From a virus: 37,743 bases of DNA. The stretch spans positions 1-37,743 of IMG/VR virus record IMGVR_UViG_3300023229_000041, one strand, 5' to 3'. The translations under genes and the position numbers were made by a program. Below the pieces are notes generated by a model that had not been told where the DNA came from, searched no databases, and was given only the letters and a program-made list of their open reading frames with translations. Positions 30,015 through 37,743 of the stretch are shown in pieces (the first letter of the stretch is position 1; every line of letters begins with the position of its first letter).

Positions 30015-30902
30015 TTATCTTACTTGGCCGGTTGCGCCCGCTGTAGGGTTTCTATTTAACATTGAATAAGTTGCATATGCACCAAGTCCTGCTCCAGCAG
30101 CTTGTGCTAAACCGCTTCCCCCAGATTGAGGAGTAGTAGTTTGTGTTAATGCAGAAGTACTTGTAGGACCTGCAGCGTAAATGTTTTTAGTAAACTCTGC
30201 TCTTTGATAAGGTTCGTAAGCTCTTTGTAATTCAGTTTGTCTAGTAGCATCAAGAGCTTGTTGACCAAGTTGTCTTTGTAATCCACCCGCAGCCATTAAT
30301 TGATTGATATCTGCTTGACCCATAGCTTGTTGCTGACTACCTAATGCACCCAATTGACCTGCACCTTGTATTCCTAATTGTTGTTGACCTGCAGCTAGTT
30401 GACCTGCTTGTTGAAATCCTGTTGCTAGAGATTGACCTTGTTGTCCAAGGATACGGTTTTGTAATTCCGCTTGTTGAACACCTTCACGTCCTCCACCAAA
30501 TGCACCTTGATTAACTGCTTGTGCGGATAATTGATTTTGCATCATTTGTCCTTGTCTTCCAATTTCATCTGTGACATATGATTGATAAGGATTTAAAAAT
30601 TGATTTATATTTGGTCCTGCTAAAGCATTATTAACTGCAGTTATACCAAGTCCAGTTGTAGGAGCACCAAGTCCAGTAACACCTGACGCTGTAATACCTT
30701 GATTTTCTAATCCTGTTAAACCTTGTGCTTGAACTGCAGGAATATTAATAGGAGTTTTTGCAAGCGATGCTGCAGTATCCATTAATCCTAATTTTCTTTC
30801 CTCAATTCCAGGTGCTTCCCTTATGTATTGTGTAGTTGTAGCTGGTACACTACTACCACCACCTCCTCCTCCAGAGGATCCTCCGCCGCCAAATATACTC
30901 AT
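30015..30902 (-). CDS. Gln/Gly/Ala-rich internal core protein (gp14-like)
   Basis: A 295-residue, low-complexity protein: a Gly/Ser run (4-18), then NPYQSYVTDEIGRQGQMMQNQLS (about 107-129) and GAFGGGREGVQQAELQNR (about 135-152), followed by Gln/Gly/Ala helices with heptad-like spacing. The NPY...V....I.RQ..........GAFGGxRxG pattern is a hallmark of podovirus internal core or DNA-ejection proteins. AAAGGAG precedes the start, which shares a base with the stop of the GNAT-like gene. The last codons carry a GGCCGGTTGC repeat encoding ATGQVR. Confidence 0.7.
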   Translation of the reverse strand: MSIFGGGGSSGGGGGGSSVPATTTQYIREAPGIEERKLGLMDTAASLAKTPINIPAVQAQGLTGLENQGITASGVTGLGAPTTGLGITAVNNALAGPNINQFLNPYQSYVTDEIGRQGQMMQNQLSAQAVNQGAFGGGREGVQQAELQNRILGQQGQSLATGFQQAGQLAAGQQQLGIQGAGQLGALGSQQQAMGQADINQLMAAGGLQRQLGQQALDATRQTELQRAYEPYQRAEFTKNIYAAGPTSTSALTQTTTPQSGGSGLAQAAGAGLGAYATYSMLNRNPTAGATGQVR

Positions 30903-31360
30903 TAGTTTAACTCCTTTTGAAATTCACAGTGTTTCATTTTCCAATCAAAATTTTTCATAATCTTTCTGTACCCCGGTCTCATTAAAGCTGTAATTCTTTT
31001 ACAGTTGTTTATTTTAGCAAATTCTTCAGCTGCTTTAATTAACTTAGGGAACCATAAAGGCATTTTCTTACCTGTACAGATAAGACCCTGAAGCTCTTTA
31101 AAATTTGGATTGTCAAAAAACCTTGTAGTACAACAACCAAATACTTTGCTTTCTCCGTCTTCGTCTTTTCCAAACATAATCCACAAATGCATTACGTTTT
31201 TCTTTAACAATTCTTTTACATGCTTTGGTTCAGCGTATTGACCGCTATACTTTAAAGCTTCTGCAACAAAAAACTCAACTAAAGGCCAAAAAGTTTCTAC
31301 TTCTGAAGGCTTTATAAATAAACATTCTATTTCAGCTTTAGTTATCTTTTCTGCTTGCAT
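30902..31360 (-). CDS. GNAT-like protein (T7 gp13-like position)
   Basis: A 152-residue protein with the strand-helix order of a GNAT acyltransferase-like fold: FWPLVEFFVAEALKYSG, HLWIMFGKDEDGESKVFGCCTTRFF (about 53-77), then MPLWFPKLIKAAEEFAKINNCKRITALMRPGYRKI (about 99-133). T7 gp13, encoded before gp14, also has an acetyltransferase-like fold and is needed for virion assembly. A classical acetyl-CoA loop (R-x-x-G-x-G/A) is not evident, so it may be structural rather than catalytic. It overlaps the preceding gene by 23 bases. Confidence 0.55.
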   Translation of the reverse strand: MQAEKITKAEIECLFIKPSEVETFWPLVEFFVAEALKYSGQYAEPKHVKELLKKNVMHLWIMFGKDEDGESKVFGCCTTRFFDNPNFKELQGLICTGKKMPLWFPKLIKAAEEFAKINNCKRITALMRPGYRKIMKNFDWKMKHCEFQKELN

Positions 31361-32330
31361 CTAGTATATCCATAATTCTTTTAAAACGTTTTTGTTGTTC
31401 ATAAAAAAACTCAGCACCTTTTTTTCTTTGGTCTTCTTTACTGTTTAAATCTGCTCCAGCAATAATACCTGCTCCTCTAACTGCGGCGGATCTTGATACA
31501 AATTCACCATCAGCTAATTGAGCTAACATAGTGTCTTCATTTTCATCACCCATTCCAGCACCATCTTTAACAAAACCACCTGCTCTAGTATAATTGTTTA
31601 AATCATCTTCACTGTGGCTATGTTTAGAAGGCAACATTTGTCCAAGGCCTCCTTCATTAAATTTTGCAATACTTGCTAATCCACCAGTATTAAAATTAAC
31701 TGATTTAAAATTCTGTGTTGGTTCACTTCCTAAAATATCTTCAACTGTTTGATAAGTTTCTGCATCTTCTAAAGGTGTGTCTTCACCTGTCTCGTAATTT
31801 CTTGTCATAAATCCTGTAGGAGTTCCTGGAGCTCCTGACTTAGCATACTTACTGTAAGCTTGATTTGGAATAGGAGCTAAGTAAGATCTTGGTCCGTCAT
31901 CTCCACCCATACCTCCTAAAAGAGATGTAAGTGCAAAACCTGTTCCTATTTTTCCAGCAGTTGTTTTTGGCATTAGTTTAGACAAGAAACCTCCTCCACC
32001 TTCATTACCAACTAAACCTTGCATAGTTCCTGGATCACCTCCTAAAGCAGGAGTAGCTGCTTGACCACCACCTAGTTGTGGAAATAAAGATCCTAGTCCT
32101 TGCATAACACCTGTGTTAGCAAACTGTCCTTTTATCCCTTGACCTGCTAAAGCATTGGCACCACCCATGCCTCCTGCAGCACCAAATGATTGAAAACCTC
32201 CAAGACCTGCCATACCTGCAGCTTGACCTAAACTACCTGCAAATATACCATCTCTTAAAGCTCTGTTTGTGGACTTACCTCTAAGTTTTTGTACACCGAA
32301 TGTTACTGCTGCTATAGTGAATGGATCCAT
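31338..32330 (-). CDS. Gly-rich structural protein
   Basis: A 330-residue protein. The first half is Gly/Ala/Leu-rich low complexity. The second half has FNTGGLASIAKFNEGGLGQM (about 211-230), TRAGGFVKDG, and AQLADGEFVSRSAAVRGAG (about 268-286). A 'D/S-G-E-F-V...A.....G' block near the C-terminus is characteristic of marine phage tail-region structural proteins, and repeated aromatic-x-(E/T)-GG blocks are seen in others of this window. It precedes the gp13-like gene, so a tail or core component is likely. The exact role is unknown. Confidence 0.6.
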   Translation of the reverse strand: MDPFTIAAVTFGVQKLRGKSTNRALRDGIFAGSLGQAAGMAGLGGFQSFGAAGGMGGANALAGQGIKGQFANTGVMQGLGSLFPQLGGGQAATPALGGDPGTMQGLVGNEGGGGFLSKLMPKTTAGKIGTGFALTSLLGGMGGDDGPRSYLAPIPNQAYSKYAKSGAPGTPTGFMTRNYETGEDTPLEDAETYQTVEDILGSEPTQNFKSVNFNTGGLASIAKFNEGGLGQMLPSKHSHSEDDLNNYTRAGGFVKDGAGMGDENEDTMLAQLADGEFVSRSAAVRGAGIIAGADLNSKEDQRKKGAEFFYEQQKRFKRIMDILDASRKDN

Positions 32331-32365
32331 AATAATTTTTTATTGTTATGTACAATATTAGCATT

Positions 32366-33253
32366 TTACTTACGCTTTATCAACTCGTCATAGAAACAAC
32401 CTTCATAGCTATGTTCTCCCACATGTACGATAGGATCCATAATATAGGCATAACATTTACCTCCTATATTCTTCCATAATTGACAAAAAGAAAAATCTTC
32501 ACCTAAATAGGTTTTTGTCACAGGATCATGAGTGCAGTCAAAAAAATTCCACATATTAGGTTTATCCACGTACTTTCCATTAATAACAGTTTTTTGGACA
32601 ATATTCTTATCTGGATAAGCCTTAATCATTTTATTAAACACAGATCTTTTAATTAGCATACATCCTGTTGGACTATGAGTTACTTCTATTACACCTTCTA
32701 CTATATTTATGTCATTAGCGTTTTCTAATTTCATCGGATAAGTATGCAAGGATTTTCTTATATCCTCTGCATTTTTTAATTCACCTTCTTTCATTTTGTT
32801 AAATGCTTTATCCCACATTAAAGTTTTAAGAGGATAAGGTATAGATATTAAATCTTTTTTTTTTTCAAGCATTGATATTATAGAATTTGCATGAAAATAT
32901 ATGTCTGAATCAACAAATAACATATGCGTACAATCTGATTCTAAAAATCCAGCTACACATAAATTTCTACCTTGTGTAACTAAAGAAGATTTCATTAGTT
33001 GAAAACTTACTTTAATACCTTTATGTAAACATACTTTTTGTAATTCTAATAACGCTTGAGTATAATGAATTGAACAATCACTGTGTACTGGTGTTGCAAC
33101 AAATAAAGATATAGGATCTTTTAATTTTAATTGTACTTCTCTGTCTGGTTTCCACATAGGAACAATTGCCTTTTCCCCAGGTTGAGAAGACACTTTTAAA
33201 TCTTTTAATGTTTGATAAGTATCTTCGTTTATATAAGTTTTACTTTTTTTCAT
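32366..33253 (-). CDS. Glycosyltransferase, GT-A fold
   Basis: A 295-residue enzyme that should transfer a sugar from an NDP-sugar. ISLFVATPVHSDCSIHY (about 48-64) is the nucleotide-binding strand and loop, HMLFVDSDIYF (about 110-120) has the metal-binding D-x-D, and YLGEDFSFCQLWKNIGGKCY (about 249-268) carries the acidic ED typical of the acceptor side. The acceptor is unknown: virion proteins or host surface sugar are both possible. It overlaps the next glycosyltransferase by 14 bases with GGAGCAATAA before the start, so the two are made together. Confidence 0.85.
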   Translation of the reverse strand: MKKSKTYINEDTYQTLKDLKVSSQPGEKAIVPMWKPDREVQLKLKDPISLFVATPVHSDCSIHYTQALLELQKVCLHKGIKVSFQLMKSSLVTQGRNLCVAGFLESDCTHMLFVDSDIYFHANSIISMLEKKKDLISIPYPLKTLMWDKAFNKMKEGELKNAEDIRKSLHTYPMKLENANDINIVEGVIEVTHSPTGCMLIKRSVFNKMIKAYPDKNIVQKTVINGKYVDKPNMWNFFDCTHDPVTKTYLGEDFSFCQLWKNIGGKCYAYIMDPIVHVGEHSYEGCFYDELIKRK

Positions 33254-34169
33254 TTATTGCTCCTTTTAAAAAACTTGTCCATTCCATTCCTTTTTTTTGC
33301 CAACTATAAAATCTTTTATAAAATTTTTGTTGTTCTTCTAAATGATCTTGTATAAAATTTTCATGTAAGTATCCTGCTGCAATTTCAATAGCTGCTGCTG
33401 TATCTTTAGCCATTGTTTCATAATTGCTAGTATAATTTACATATACAGGCCATTCTGCACATGTTTCATATAGAGCTCCAAAATTATTTGTTACCACATG
33501 AACTCCAGATGCTAAAGCTTCTAATGCTGATGCACATGAAGTTTCTTCAAACACACTTGGATAAACAAACATGTCATAATTAGGCATCTTCTTTCTAATA
33601 TACTCATTTGGTTTATAACCAATATAATTTACATTTGGTAATTTTTTAGCTTGTTCATACAAAGGTTTAAATTGATCGTCATTATTTTTTTTAAAGTTAT
33701 CGCCATAGACTTGCGTTGAGCTATAGACATCTAATATAATATTAGGATTTTTAATTTCTTGCATTGCACGTAATAAAACATTTAATCCTCTCCAAGGAGT
33801 ACAATGATGTATTAATTTTATAGGATCGCCTTTTTTATATATTTTTCTTTTAGGAAATTTATCTATACCATTTTTAATAACTACAGATCTTTCAGTTGGT
33901 ATATCAAAAAAATATCTAAATTTTTCATAATTCCAATGACTATTGAATACATACCAATCATATTCACTATGTCTTGATTTATCTGAAAAGAATGTTTTTA
34001 GGTTTGGTTGATCCCAAGAATTCTTTTGCCAAAGTATATTTATTTTATTAGGATCAATTGGAACCTTACCAGGAATAGAAGTACATATCTGTACTTGATC
34101 TAGTAGCTCTTTTGAAACATGCTTGTGAAGCATTTCCATTTGTAGCTCAGTGGCACCACGGGGTTGCAT
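33240..34169 (-). CDS. Glycosyltransferase, GT-B fold (GT4-like)
   Basis: A 309-residue enzyme. KLIHHCTPWRGLNVLLRAM (about 118-136) starts the nucleotide-sugar-binding half with its conserved G-L stretch, VNYIGYKPNEYIRKKM follows, and YPSVFEETSCASALEALASGVHVV (about 207-230) is the classic E-x7-E signature. The N-terminal acceptor half is short, as in phage versions (MQPRGATELQMEML). Placed inside the virion gene block with a GT-A enzyme, it may modify a structural protein, but no acceptor can be named. Confidence 0.87.
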   Translation of the reverse strand: MQPRGATELQMEMLHKHVSKELLDQVQICTSIPGKVPIDPNKINILWQKNSWDQPNLKTFFSDKSRHSEYDWYVFNSHWNYEKFRYFFDIPTERSVVIKNGIDKFPKRKIYKKGDPIKLIHHCTPWRGLNVLLRAMQEIKNPNIILDVYSSTQVYGDNFKKNNDDQFKPLYEQAKKLPNVNYIGYKPNEYIRKKMPNYDMFVYPSVFEETSCASALEALASGVHVVTNNFGALYETCAEWPVYVNYTSNYETMAKDTAAAIEIAAGYLHENFIQDHLEEQQKFYKRFYSWQKKGMEWTSFLKGAINEKK

Positions 34170-34366
34170 TATTTTTTAGTTAACGCTCCCATAGAAACCT
34201 TAGTAACTTTAATTTCAAGGTCTTGTCTAAAGTCATCCACAGTAGTGTCAGTGTTGGCATCAGCAACATCGTTATCAAAATCAGTTTTACTAGCATATAC
34301 TTTGCCTGTTCTTTTGTGTTTAATAATTTCTTTTGCTTCTGCGGGTATTTTAATTAAATCAGCCAT
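34169..34366 (-). CDS. 65-residue hypothetical protein
   Basis: MADLIKIPAEAKEIIKHKRTGKVYASKTDFDNDVADANTDTT... is a short protein with a basic N-terminal half containing a GKVYAS turn and an Asp-rich centre. Its stop shares a base with the start of the GT4-like gene (TAATG). Its position among small virion-type genes suggests a minor structural or assembly role. No family is named. Confidence 0.6.
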   Translation of the reverse strand: MADLIKIPAEAKEIIKHKRTGKVYASKTDFDNDVADANTDTTVDDFRQDLEIKVTKVSMGALTKK

Positions 34367-34397
34367 ATTTTTTTATACCTTTATTTACAGTTTTTGT

Positions 34398-34535
34398 CTA
34401 GCCTTTTCCTTGGCCTTTATAACGTTTTAGTCTTTTCTGTCTCTTCTCACTTTTAGATAAAGACTTCTTATGTTTTCGAGGACCTCTTTTTTTAGGCTTA
34501 TCTCTTTCGTGATAGTCTTTAAATTTTCTAGCCAT
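34398..34535 (-). CDS. 45-residue highly basic protein
   Basis: MARKFKDYHERDKPKKRGPR followed by KHKKSLSKSEKRQKRLKRYK and GQGKG: more than half of the residues are Lys or Arg. It overlaps the 34528-34863 gene by 8 bases (ATGGCTAG), so it is translationally coupled. Such a charge suggests binding to DNA or RNA, perhaps as a packaged basic peptide. Small KKRGPRKHKK-type proteins seem common in marine phages, but I cannot name a function. Confidence 0.65.
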   Translation of the reverse strand: MARKFKDYHERDKPKKRGPRKHKKSLSKSEKRQKRLKRYKGQGKG

Positions 34536-34863
34536 TTTCCTGTGACCTATCTATTAAGGCATAACTTACAGCACCTGTAATTTCGTTAGCTGTAGCTGCT
34601 TGCATTTCAAGGACATCACTTGCTTCTAAGTTTAGAGATTCTTTAATTAAATTGTCGGTAGACTTGTTTAAAGAAACATGTCCTATTTGAACACGGGAAG
34701 CTCCTGATTTTGTTATAAATAAATCTGTATCTACACCACTTGCAGTATCGTGAACTGCTTGTACATTTTTAACAATAATAGTTCCATCTGCAGGACAAGT
34801 TAAAACTGTCGTAATATTAGTCGTAGTTAAATCAAATGTTTCGCTTTTATATCTAATTGTCAT
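34528..34863 (-). CDS. Small beta-rich virion-type protein
   Basis: A 111-residue protein with alternating strand-like segments: TVLTCPADGTIIVKNVQAVHD (about 19-39), VDTDLFITKSGASRVQIGHVSL (about 44-65), and LEASDVLEMQAATANEITGAVSYALID (about 78-104). The beta-sandwich-like pattern and position next to the tail protein fit a small tail or head-decoration protein common in marine phages. No precise role is known. Start ATGA overlaps the stop of the preceding gene. Confidence 0.6.
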   Translation of the reverse strand: MTIRYKSETFDLTTTNITTVLTCPADGTIIVKNVQAVHDTASGVDTDLFITKSGASRVQIGHVSLNKSTDNLIKESLNLEASDVLEMQAATANEITGAVSYALIDRSQENG

Positions 34864-35024
34864 GACATAAAATAATTAAAGGTGTTTTGTTCATTTTTAA
34901 TTTCTTCTTGATAGGAAGTATTTAACTTATCTTTTAAAGTTTGTAAAGACTGAGCCACTTGTCTTTGATTTTCTTCAGTATACTGTGGTGTTGGTTCTGG
35001 TATTATTATATCTACTCTTGCCAT
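34860..35024 (-). CDS. 54-residue hypothetical protein
   Basis: MARVDIIIPEPTPQYTEENQ is followed by a helical, Gln-rich segment (RQVAQSLQTLKDKLNTSYQEEI). The ATG shares a base with the stop of the tail protein (TAATG) and its stop overlaps the next start by 4 bases. It looks like a small helical tail accessory or assembly factor; function unknown. Confidence 0.6.
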   Translation of the reverse strand: MARVDIIIPEPTPQYTEENQRQVAQSLQTLKDKLNTSYQEEIKNEQNTFNYFMS

Positions 35025-37165
35025 TATCTCATTCCATCAGGTTGAATATCTGCTCTAAAAGTACCATATCTCCAATTCTGATCAGTAGATGTATTAGCAA
35101 TTTTTACACTAGCAAATCTAGATCTTGCACGAGTGTCCACTTTATCTGTAGAGCTTGTTACAGTGAAAGGGCCGAGAGGCGACGATGTTGAAGCGTCATT
35201 TGGGTATCTTCTTAAATTAATAGTAATCTCTGCATTACCTGTAAGTAATTTAAAATCAGGTACAAATCTTCTCATACTCATAAAATTCTGACCTTCCCCT
35301 AAATCAAAATCTCCAGATTGTATAAATGCTTCAATAGCTGTTTTATTACCTACAGCATCCACTTCATTGTTGCCTACTTCGTGAGCGTAATAAGTTGAAG
35401 CTCCATTGATGTTGGTTATTCCTTGAATTGTAGGAAAAGTTGGTATCGCTGTTCCATTAAACTCTGTTGCGTATGGGTTAGAATATAAAGTTGAATCCTG
35501 CCAAGACGTTCTTGATAAAGATCCTGTTGTCCAAGTATTTTCTACATAGTTATAAGTCACAGTCCTATCAATAGCAGTTGATGTACTTTTAGGATAGAAC
35601 CAACTAACTTCGTCATACAAATGATTTAAACCTGCATAAATCTGTTCTCCATTATTATAGTTTAATCCTAAATTATCTCCTTTGTTTGTAAAGACAAAAT
35701 CTTCTACTAAACAAGGAACTGATTTAACCGTACCATCGTAAACAAAAAAACCACCTGCTTGACCCATCCACCATACTCTACCATTAGCATATTTAATTGC
35801 ATGCTGGCCAATCAATCCACAGTTGCTTCCAACTTGTCTTATTGAAAAAGTAAACGGAGGTCCAACAAACTGCATCACGTATGCAGAAGTATCCGTTACT
35901 ATTAAAATATAATCTTTAGCTTTTGCAGCTCCAACAATTGTAGTACCACTATCTAATCTAAAGGTACCTGCAGTATTAACTGAAGTAGGAGTATAATCAG
36001 ATAAGTTTTCTTGATCACTAAATCTAATAAACATCGGGTCTTTTGTTGAAGGAGATCCTATAGTTGTTTCGGTTCCTAATACAATTAGGTGTCTATCTCT
36101 TTCAGATACTATTGACATAATTGATGCTGTAGGTGCCCCTGATATTGTATTTGCTCTTGTTGTTAGAGCTAAAGGGTCTGCATGAATAGGGTCCCATTCA
36201 AAAGTTTGTCCATTTTTAGCTGTAGCTACTAATTTTTCTCCAAAATGATCTAAAGACCAAGAAGCAGGTTCTAAAGATACACTTGACGATAATGAAGCTG
36301 AACCCCAACCTGTAACAGCTTCCACAGAAGCACCACTAGAATGCGCTGATCTTGTGCCCCCAACATCTCTTGTAATTCCAGTTAAACTAGTCGTTGTTAT
36401 TCCTGTGTAAGAAATATATTCTGCTCCTATTAATACTGTGCCTGTTGTTGGAAATCCTGTTGTTGAGATAACAGTTATACTTGTTCCAGCACCACCCGTA
36501 CCTGCAGTGTCATCTAACAATGCACCATTTAATACTGTTACAATTCCAGAAGCTCCTCCCCACCCAGAGGTACCCCAACCAAAACCTGCAGATTGGTTTA
36601 ATGGACCAAAACGAATATAAGGATTAAGACTAGCTGATCCACTTGTAGCAACAGTAGTTGCTGCATTAGCTGCCATTGTAATTGTAAAAGTATCTGAGCT
36701 AGGAACACCTACAACTTCAAAACTATTTGTAGTAAAATCTGAACCAACATAACCAGCACCAACTGGTGGGGTTACTGAAGTAAAAGTAAAATAATCGCCT
36801 TCTGCTAATCCATGTGCTATTTTATTAACCGTGATTGTTGGTGAACCACTTACGGTAGTAAAAGTTGCTCCGGTAATTACCGCAGCTAATGGAGTAATAT
36901 CATAGAAAGAACCTTCATAATAAATAGCTAATACTTTATTAGTACCTAAAGCAACGTAACGTCTACCATCTAAATCTGCCCAAACAATTTGTTCTCTTAC
37001 AACTCCTGCTAAAGTGTTTGTTGTCAGCTGCTGCCAACCTCCTATTTTTTCAGGTAGTCCGTATCTAAATCTAACAAAATCGCCATCAGTCCATTGACCT
37101 TCTGCGCCTGTTTCTGTTACTTGTTTATTAAATCCTGGTGCTATTTGTACATTTGTTAAAGGCAT
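35024..37165 (-). CDS. Tail/nozzle-type structural protein
   Basis: A 713-residue protein starting MPLTNVQIAPGFNKQVTETG and continuing EGQWTDGDFVRFRYGLPEKIGGWQQL (about 23-48), a block shared by large tail proteins of marine podoviruses. Repeated WADLDGRRYVALGT-, SFEWDPIHADP- and KYANGRVWWMGQAGGFFVYD-type strands suggest a beta-propeller. In size and place it matches the T7 gp12 nozzle (794 residues), upstream of the gp13-16-like genes. A stretch (about 100-290) is Thr/Gly/Ser-rich and beta-strand-like, perhaps an inserted domain. The P22 gp10 'stabilisation' family is an alternative label for the same location. Confidence 0.7.
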   Translation of the reverse strand: MPLTNVQIAPGFNKQVTETGAEGQWTDGDFVRFRYGLPEKIGGWQQLTTNTLAGVVREQIVWADLDGRRYVALGTNKVLAIYYEGSFYDITPLAAVITGATFTTVSGSPTITVNKIAHGLAEGDYFTFTSVTPPVGAGYVGSDFTTNSFEVVGVPSSDTFTITMAANAATTVATSGSASLNPYIRFGPLNQSAGFGWGTSGWGGASGIVTVLNGALLDDTAGTGGAGTSITVISTTGFPTTGTVLIGAEYISYTGITTTSLTGITRDVGGTRSAHSSGASVEAVTGWGSASLSSSVSLEPASWSLDHFGEKLVATAKNGQTFEWDPIHADPLALTTRANTISGAPTASIMSIVSERDRHLIVLGTETTIGSPSTKDPMFIRFSDQENLSDYTPTSVNTAGTFRLDSGTTIVGAAKAKDYILIVTDTSAYVMQFVGPPFTFSIRQVGSNCGLIGQHAIKYANGRVWWMGQAGGFFVYDGTVKSVPCLVEDFVFTNKGDNLGLNYNNGEQIYAGLNHLYDEVSWFYPKSTSTAIDRTVTYNYVENTWTTGSLSRTSWQDSTLYSNPYATEFNGTAIPTFPTIQGITNINGASTYYAHEVGNNEVDAVGNKTAIEAFIQSGDFDLGEGQNFMSMRRFVPDFKLLTGNAEITINLRRYPNDASTSSPLGPFTVTSSTDKVDTRARSRFASVKIANTSTDQNWRYGTFRADIQPDGMR

Positions 37166-37207
37166 AATCTTATTTTACAACAAAAGTTAGTAGTAGTATA
37201 GAACTTG

Positions 37208-37743
37208 CTATTTTACAAATGCAGGTAGGCCTAACATAGGTCTTCCATCGAATTTGTTTTTCTCAGCAAATGGGCCATTTACATGATTATAATGTAAAAA
37301 TACTTGACCGCATATGTTACCTTCAAAAGGCTCTCGCCAATGTTCAAGTTCACAACCACTATATACTAGCATATCACCTACTTCAAGCAAGACCTTAGTG
37401 CCTGCAGGAGCGTCTGGTTTAACTAAATTTTGTTTTTCATTGACTACATTATTAGCACCTGTTCCATCAATGAATATAGGCCATGGCTCACCACCCAAGT
37501 TTATTGTTGTCGATATCTCACAGCTTGGTCTGTCTTTGTGTCTATGTAAAGTATCTCCGTTCTTATAAATTCTTGCGTATGAATAAGTAGGGATTAAATC
37601 TAATCCTGTCTCAGAAGCCATGACTGGTAATACTTTCATTAATAAAGTCTCCATTACAGGATCTGCATAATGAGAGTAAGTATTGGGGATCTGTGCATCT
37701 GTCCATGTACCAAACATACCATTGTCATAGGTTATGTTATTTT
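37208..37743 (-). CDS. 2OG-Fe(II) oxygenase, 5' end cut by the window edge
   Basis: At least 178 residues are visible. The core has PTYSYARIYKNGDTLHRHKD (H-x-D iron site in HKD), RPSCEISTTINLGG, and a distal ELEHWREPF with the second His, then CGQVFLHYNHVNG. This is the phage 2-oxoglutarate/Fe(II) dioxygenase pattern; the substrate is unknown, with protein hydroxylation most often suggested. An ATG exists at 37717, but the frame stays open and coding-like upstream (NNITYDNG) to the edge, and family members are usually longer, so the N-terminus is probably missing. The gene precedes the nozzle-type gene by 42 bases. Confidence 0.8.
   Translation of the reverse strand, partial: NNITYDNGMFGTWTDAQIPNTYSHYADPVMETLLMKVLPVMASETGLDLIPTYSYARIYKNGDTLHRHKDRPSCEISTTINLGGEPWPIFIDGTGANNVVNEKQNLVKPDAPAGTKVLLEVGDMLVYSGCELEHWREPFEGNICGQVFLHYNHVNGPFAEKNKFDGRPMLGLPAFVK

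Noticed and set aside
1-37743. Genome could be a closed circle because both ends read compatibly
   Set aside because: Joining the ends would give the left gene a stop after three codons, but the oxygenase frame stays coding-like to the right edge with a likely missing N-terminus, and capsid genes are absent. The evidence favours a fragment, so circularity is kept only as a question.
1-37743. tRNA genes
   Set aside because: No T-loop-like GGTTCGAATCC word or its complement with matching acceptor stem was found by eye.

Overview
The window is AT-rich, densely packed, almost entirely minus-strand DNA of a tailed bacteriophage. Gene content points to a marine, short-tailed (T7/P22-like) phage of an AT-rich bacterium. 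A SAR11-type host is plausible from the style of the genes, but nothing in the sequence proves the host. No RNA polymerase, integrase, repressor, tRNA or CRISPR array is visible; the promoters that can be seen are of host sigma70 type.

Transcription runs mostly right to left. About 24.3-15.3 kb holds replication and recombination: a Cas4/RecB-like nuclease, a SNF2 helicase (plus strand, own promoter), a conserved coiled-coil protein, a possible ssDNA-binding protein, an archaeo-eukaryotic-type primase, a UvrD-like helicase, a DUF3310 protein, family A DNA polymerase and a zinc ribbon. About 15.3-14.7 kb is a small plus-strand island sharing a divergent promoter region with a leftward operon. 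About 14.6-11.0 kb holds many small overlapping genes, including two tiny membrane proteins, a ribbon-helix-helix-like protein, a GIY-YIG endonuclease, a DnaJ-type zinc finger and terminase small subunit. Terminase large subunit (7.0-5.4 kb) is followed by a large putative ejection or polyvalent protein and the portal (2.4-0.1 kb).

From the right edge leftwards come a truncated 2OG-Fe(II) oxygenase, a tail/nozzle protein, four tiny virion-type genes, two glycosyltransferases, a Gly-rich structural protein, and then four genes whose order and sizes match T7 gp13-gp14-gp15-gp16, followed by a holin-like protein. No major capsid or scaffold gene is recognisable. Both window edges cut genes, so the capsid block probably lies beyond them, between portal and oxygenase.

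The most unusual part is 7.7-10.5 kb, between the two terminase genes. It is GC-richer and loosely packed, and it carries 19 copies of AACGAGG, all in one orientation. Copies sit just after the stop codons of four genes, inside two coding regions, and inside the spacer of a near-consensus promoter that appears to drive a leftward non-coding RNA. A second GC-rich dispersed word, GGCCGGTGGCC, occurs across the window in all reading frames. Together they suggest a DNA- or RNA-level repeat system that ordinary annotation would miss.
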